A DNA stretch of 64,000 nucleotides from the NCBI GenBank assembly GCA_964581385.1, contig CAZOOK010000006.1, positions 124,001 to 188,000 of the forward strand, written 5' to 3'. Shown here piece after piece: positions 59,929 through 64,000 of the stretch. The position numbers and the translations under genes were made by a program. The notes under the pieces are model-generated. The model searched no databases. It saw only the letters and a program-made list of their open reading frames with translations, and had not been told where the DNA came from. Position 1 is the first letter of the stretch. Every line of letters starts with the position of its first letter. This DNA comes from CAZOOK01 sp964581385. GTDB lineage: Bacteria > Pseudomonadota > Gammaproteobacteria > Nevskiales > Nevskiaceae.

Positions 59929-62448
59929 TTGAGGCTACCCTCGTTTCTCCGTAGCAAGAAAGCCGCCGCCGCCCGACCGGCGGTAGCGGAGCCCGGTTGG
60001 TTGGAACGGCTGCCGCGCGAAGCAGCGCTGCTCCTATGCTGCGGCGCGGCAATTTTTTTGCTGGTGACACTGGTCAGCTTCCATCCCGACGACAGCGGCT
60101 GGTCGACATCCGGCAGCGGTCCGCAGATCCGTAACCTGGCAGGAGCGGGCGGTGCGTGGCTTGCCAATGCGCTGCTCAGCTTTATCGGCTATGTCGCCTT
60201 CGCGCTGCCCTGGTCGGTGCTGTGGCTCGGCCTGCGCATCTATCGCGGCGCGCCCGCTGAGGGGCTGCGGATGCCGCCCGGTGTGCGTCCAGTCGCCTGG
60301 ATCGTTGCCATGCTGAGCCTGTCGGCATTGCTGGCGATGAGCAGCGGGTCGCGGCCGGGAGCCTGGGCGCCGCAAGGCAGCGGCGGCATCGCGGGCGCGG
60401 TGCTGGCACAAATTCTCCAGTCGCTGTTGAATCCGGTCGGCGCCTCGTTGTTGCTGGTGACGCTGTTCGTCGCGACGCTGCCGCTCGCGCTGGTGTTCTC
60501 GTGGCTGACCGTACTCGACGCGGCTGGTGGTTTCACCCATTCATTGTTTGGACACATCGCGCGGCTGGCGGCGCCGTCGGCCACCGGGATTCCACCCGAA
60601 GCAGCGCCCGAAGGTGAACTGTCTCTACCGCAGGCCGCTGAGTCGGAACCGGCGCGCGAAGCGCGGGGGCGCCGGCGCACACCGACGATGGGCACGGTTG
60701 CTTCTTCCGCCGAAGGCCTTGATCAGCTCGATTGGGTGGCCACCGCTGCTCCGGTCGCAACGCAAGCTGTAAGCGCCGCGAAAGCGGAATCCATCGCGTT
60801 TGCCGATCTTGACGATGATGCGCAGGCGATCCGCGAAGAAGTCGCTAAGGAGGCATCTGTTTCGCGTGCTGTCGGAGCCGTGGCGCTGGAACCAAAATCC
60901 GTGCGCAAGCCGAAGTCGCTGAAGTCCGAAGCGCCCGTTGTTCCGCCATATACCGGCGATCCTTTGCCGCCGATTTCCCTTCTCGATCCCGCGAAGCCAG
61001 GCGGCCGGCGTTACTCGCAGGATGAAATCGATCATCTGTCGCGCGAGCTGGAGCGTCACCTGGCCAGCTTCGGCGTCAAGGGCCAAGTGGTGAATGCCAC
61101 GCCGGGGCCGGTCATCACGCGCTTCGAATTGCAGCCCGCGCCGGGCGTCAAGGGTTCGCAGATCACAAATCTGTCGAAGGATCTCGCGCGCGCGATGTCG
61201 GTGGCGAGCGTGCGCGTCGTCGAGGTCATCGAGGGCAAGAGCGTCATCGGCCTGGAAATTCCGAACCAGAAGCGCGAGATGGTCATGCTGTCCGAGCTGA
61301 TGGCCAGTTCCGGGTATGCGAACTCGGCATCGCCGCTCACGCTTGGTCTCGGCAAGGATATCGCCGGTCATCCAGTGTCCGCCGATCTGGCAAAGATGCC
61401 GCACTTGCTGGTTGCCGGCACCACCGGCTCCGGCAAATCGGTGGCAATCAACGGCATGATCCTATCGATGTTGTACAAGGCCACCGCCGATCAGGTTCGT
61501 TTTATCCTCATCGATCCGAAGATGCTGGAGCTGTCGGTCTACGAAGGCATTCCGCATCTGCTGACGCCGGTGGTCACCGACATGAAGGACGCCGCCAATG
61601 CGCTGCGCTGGTGCGTCGCGGAGATGGAGCGCCGCTACCGGCTCATGTCCGCGCTGGGCGTGCGCAATCTTGCAGGCCTCAACAAGAAGATCACCGATGC
61701 CGCCGATTTCGGTGAGCCGCTGCGCGATCCGCTCGCGCCGGCGCCGGACCTGTTCAACGAAAATCCGCCGGAAGCGCCTGCGCTTGAAGCGCTGTACAAC
61801 ATCGTCGTCATCATCGACGAGCTAGCGGACATGATGATGGTGGTCGGCAAGAAGGTCGAAGAACTGATCGCACGCTTGGCGCAGAAGGCGCGCGCCGCCG
61901 GCATCCATCTCGTCGTCGCCACGCAGCGGCCAAGCGTGGATGTGATCACCGGCCTGATCAAGGCCAACATTCCGTCGCGCATCGCATTCCAGGTCGCATC
62001 GCGCGTGGATTCACGCACCATCCTCGATGAAATGGGCGCCGACACCTTGCTGGGTCATGGTGACATGCTGTACCGCCCGATCGGTGCATCACGCATTCAG
62101 CGCTTGCACGGGGCGTTCGTCGATGACCACGAAGTGCACAAGGTCGTCGCCTACCTGAAGCAGGTTGGCGAACCGCGATATATCGAGTCGATCACGGCGG
62201 GCGAACCGGATGCGCGCGATGGCGGAGGCATGGACGATGGCGATGCGGAAAAGGATCCGCTCTACGATCAGGCCGTCGCAATCGTGCTGGAGACGCGCAA
62301 GGCATCCGTGTCGTGGGTGCAGCGCCGCTTGAGCATCGGCTATAACCGCGCGGCGCGGATGGTGGAGCAAATGGAGGCGTCGGGTGTGGTCGGGCCGTCG
62401 GGGCCAGGCGGCAATCGCGAGATTCTGGCGCCGGGCGGTAGAGAGTAG
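59929..62448 (+). CDS. ftsK: DNA translocase FtsK
   Basis: 839 residues from a TTG at 59929. Four transmembrane helices are in the first 200 residues, a shorter linker (about 200-340) follows, and the FtsK motor starts near 350 (DEIDHLSRELERHLASFGVK). Walker A is GTTGSGKSV (about 497), Walker B VVIIDELADMMMV, then ATQRPSVDVITGLIKANIPS. The gamma winged-helix domain closes it (KASVSWVQRRLSIGYNRAARMV). It pumps DNA during chromosome dimer resolution and septation. The start codon is not certain. Confidence 0.97.
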   Translation: MRLPSFLRSKKAAAARPAVAEPGWLERLPREAALLLCCGAAIFLLVTLVSFHPDDSGWSTSGSGPQIRNLAGAGGAWLANALLSFIGYVAFALPWSVLWLGLRIYRGAPAEGLRMPPGVRPVAWIVAMLSLSALLAMSSGSRPGAWAPQGSGGIAGAVLAQILQSLLNPVGASLLLVTLFVATLPLALVFSWLTVLDAAGGFTHSLFGHIARLAAPSATGIPPEAAPEGELSLPQAAESEPAREARGRRRTPTMGTVASSAEGLDQLDWVATAAPVATQAVSAAKAESIAFADLDDDAQAIREEVAKEASVSRAVGAVALEPKSVRKPKSLKSEAPVVPPYTGDPLPPISLLDPAKPGGRRYSQDEIDHLSRELERHLASFGVKGQVVNATPGPVITRFELQPAPGVKGSQITNLSKDLARAMSVASVRVVEVIEGKSVIGLEIPNQKREMVMLSELMASSGYANSASPLTLGLGKDIAGHPVSADLAKMPHLLVAGTTGSGKSVAINGMILSMLYKATADQVRFILIDPKMLELSVYEGIPHLLTPVVTDMKDAANALRWCVAEMERRYRLMSALGVRNLAGLNKKITDAADFGEPLRDPLAPAPDLFNENPPEAPALEALYNIVVIIDELADMMMVVGKKVEELIARLAQKARAAGIHLVVATQRPSVDVITGLIKANIPSRIAFQVASRVDSRTILDEMGADTLLGHGDMLYRPIGASRIQRLHGAFVDDHEVHKVVAYLKQVGEPRYIESITAGEPDARDGGGMDDGDAEKDPLYDQAVAIVLETRKASVSWVQRRLSIGYNRAARMVEQMEASGVVGPSGPGGNREILAPGGRE

Positions 62449-62479
62449 TCTCTACCTGCCAAAGCATTATAGAAATTCA

Positions 62480-63055
62480 ATGCCTCCTGGAATTGCTATC
62501 GCTGCACTCTGGATCGGATGGGTTGTGTCGTGGCTCATCGCGGCGCTGTGGAGCAACCGCACCGAAAAACGACCTGGAACCAGCGTAGAAATCCGCCACC
62601 GCGTCCCGACGCTCATCGGCGCACTGTTGATGCTTGTGCCGGCTCATGGCTACGACGGCGCGCTGCGTCTTTGGCATGTCGATGGAGCTGGCGCCTGGCT
62701 CTGCGTTGCGCTGGTCGCTTTGGGCATTGCCTTCGCGTGGTGGGCCCGCATTCACCTTGGACGACTATGGTCGGGAAACGTTACCCGCAAGGCCGATCAC
62801 CACGTCGTGGACACAGGTCCCTATCGTATCGTGCGGCACCCGATCTATACCGGTCTGCTGCTGTCCCTTCTCGCCACTGCTGTCGCCAAGGGAACCCTGC
62901 CCGGCGTCGTCGGATTCGCATTCCTGCTGCTGGGTGTCTGGATGAAAGCTCGATTGGAAGAGCGGTGGCTCGCCCAGGAATTGAGCGACAACGCGTACAG
63001 CGACTACCGCAAGCGAGTGCCGATGCTGTTGCCGTTTGGGCCGAAGGGTGGGTGA
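62480..63055 (+). CDS. Isoprenylcysteine carboxyl methyltransferase-like membrane protein
   Basis: 191 residues from ATG 62480 (MPPGIAIAALWIG). About five transmembrane helices and the ICMT/PEMT motif: VDTGPYRIVRHPIYTGLL (SAM-binding region) and a C-terminal EERWL...YSDYRKRVPMLLP. Bacterial relatives methylate lipid or thiol-type small molecules. The start is 31 bp after the ftsK stop, so the two may be cotranscribed. Substrate unknown. Confidence 0.88.
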   Translation: MPPGIAIAALWIGWVVSWLIAALWSNRTEKRPGTSVEIRHRVPTLIGALLMLVPAHGYDGALRLWHVDGAGAWLCVALVALGIAFAWWARIHLGRLWSGNVTRKADHHVVDTGPYRIVRHPIYTGLLLSLLATAVAKGTLPGVVGFAFLLLGVWMKARLEERWLAQELSDNAYSDYRKRVPMLLPFGPKGG

Positions 63056-63417
63056 GTGCCAACTGCGGAAGCACAGAGGCGTAGATCCGATGCGGTAGTT
63101 TGCAGGCCGGAATTAAGTGATCTTAAAGTTGGCGCGGGGATTGCGGCGGATTGGAAGTATTGCGTCTGAACTGTGACCCAGCTCACAGACACTCGGCGGG
63201 ATATGTGCAAACCTATTATCAGCGTCAACCCGGGGGCATTCCAACCGGAACGTAAGCGAGTTCCTTCAAGTGGGCATCGGCACCTGCGTTTACGGCATCG
63301 TGCGCACGAGACACCGGGAAGTAATCCTCTAACGACAAACCAACATTTCGGCAGAAAAGGAAATCCACTGAATGTCTAAATGCAACGGACTGAGAAGCTG
63401 TACAACGGTAATAAAAA
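63056..63417. other. Intergenic region with CRP-type palindrome
   Basis: No coding frame. A perfect CRP-consensus operator is at 63172-63187; the promoter of the next gene must lie between this and 63418. Confidence 0.5.
63172..63187. promoter_or_regulatory. CRP/Vfr-type palindromic site
   Basis: TGTGA-cccagc-TCACA matches the CRP consensus TGTGA-N6-TCACA at every half-site position. It is about 230 bp upstream of the exported gene at 63418, so direct control is plausible though distant. Confidence 0.6.
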
Positions 63418-64000
63418 ATGACAAAGACGCTATCTCTGGCCTTATTTCTGGCACTTTATCTCCCGACGGGTTCGGTGTTCGCGTACTGGACGGTGTCCCA
63501 GCTTGATACGCTGACGCAGTCGTTCCAGACTGCCATTTCCGCCAATTACAAAGTACAGGTATATCCCTTCCAGTTTCTGGACACGTCGACCTGCTTCGAC
63601 CCTGGAAATACCTGCGGCTTCTCCAACCCCGATGGGCCCTATGCCTTCCCGACGATTCCGGGACGCGGGACTGCCAAGATGCTGAAGACTGATGCGCTGG
63701 TCCTCATCATGGAAACTCCGCCATCGATGCGTTACTTCGGGGTGACGCCTTATCTGTACATGCGTTACTACTCCACTCCCACGGTCACCCATCCCGGCTA
63801 CGTAAAGGTCTTCGAAAGCCTCAGCGATTCGGTGAACATGACCGAAATCGGCACCACCGGATCGGCGACACCGGGCAGCAATGTGTTCACGCAGCTCTCC
63901 GTGGTTGTGATGACCGCCGATTCCAATACTTTCAAACAGGTTCGAGCTCAGCTGGTCAATCTCGGCTTTCCCGCATCGGCGATCAACCTGTTGGCGATGC
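63418..64000 (+). CDS. Exported protein of unknown function, 5' part
   Basis: An open frame from ATG 63418 to the window end encodes 194 residues. The signal peptide is TKTLSLALFLALYLPTGSVFA, and the mature protein begins YWTVSQLDTLTQS. It contains DTSTCFDPGNTCGFSNPDGP with two Cys that could form a disulphide, and SLSDSVNMTEIGTT. I do not recognise the family. It lies downstream of a CRP-type palindrome and is truncated by the window edge. Confidence 0.75.
   Translation, partial: MTKTLSLALFLALYLPTGSVFAYWTVSQLDTLTQSFQTAISANYKVQVYPFQFLDTSTCFDPGNTCGFSNPDGPYAFPTIPGRGTAKMLKTDALVLIMETPPSMRYFGVTPYLYMRYYSTPTVTHPGYVKVFESLSDSVNMTEIGTTGSATPGSNVFTQLSVVVMTADSNTFKQVRAQLVNLGFPASAINLLAM

Noticed and set aside
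60625..61404. 259-residue antisense frame over ftsK
   Set aside because: It lies fully inside a clearly identified FtsK gene and is rich in Arg/His, as expected of a shadow frame.
1..64000. CRISPR arrays or other regularly spaced repeats
   Set aside because: No regularly spaced repeat of 20-40 bp was seen; the only long repeat is the att pair.

Overview
The window is a proteobacterial chromosome segment of moderately high GC. The order infA - ate - aat - (FemAB-like acyltransferase) - ftsK, the rplM-rpsI pair and the pilU tail fit a gammaproteobacterium best. A betaproteobacterium cannot be excluded, because no 16S or similar marker is present.

Layout. (1) 1-1563: core genes pilU (3' end), rplM, rpsI and tRNA-Gln(CUG). 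(2) About 1.5-23.3 kb: a 21.8-kb genomic island in the 3' half of tRNA-Gln, bounded by a 54-bp direct repeat (1511-1564 and 23227-23280). Its left end holds a tyrosine integrase, a DUF4224 protein, XRE repressors and a rolling-circle-type Rep. Its centre is a Sec-exported RHS/YD-repeat polymorphic toxin, followed at once by a small protein resembling EF-Tu domain III (candidate immunity protein) and a train of small exported, lipoprotein, membrane and ankyrin genes with RHS-core debris. Its right end looks defensive: an RloC/PrrC-like zinc-hook ATPase, a GIY-YIG/DUF4357 protein and a ParDE module. (3) 23.3-24.1 kb: a Fic/integrase chimeric remnant, probably left by an older island. (4) 24.2-29.9 kb: a tight operon gnd - zwf - GH15 glucohydrolase - ROK (polyphosphate) glucokinase - HAD hydrolase, which would turn alpha-glucans or trehalose into NADPH and pentose phosphate. 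The glucokinase frame is broken by one base in a G run. (5) 30-39.4 kb: methyltransferase, a 1768-residue double hybrid histidine kinase, an EEP-family protein and a ClsB-type cardiolipin synthase. (6) 39.5-51.4 kb: envelope and stress functions (PF10118 hydrolase, DUF1328, CsbD, YqjD/E/K set, DUF4142, sigma-54, EgtB, MipA/OmpV) with several poorly conserved small genes. (7) 51.9-54.9 kb: a double-domain KaiC-like ATPase followed by a hybrid histidine kinase. (8) 54.9-63.1 kb: patatin-like phospholipase, infA, the two N-degron aminoacyl-transferases ate and aat, a FemAB-like protein, ftsK and an ICMT-like methyltransferase. (9) 63.4-64.0 kb: start of an exported protein, with a perfect CRP-type palindrome upstream.

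The most interesting material is in the island: the RHS C-terminal toxin with its EF-Tu-domain-III-like partner, and the RloC-like ATPase carrying a C-terminal Arg-x3-Glu...His arrangement like that of anticodon nucleases. All function calls come from reading the sequence; no database search was run.
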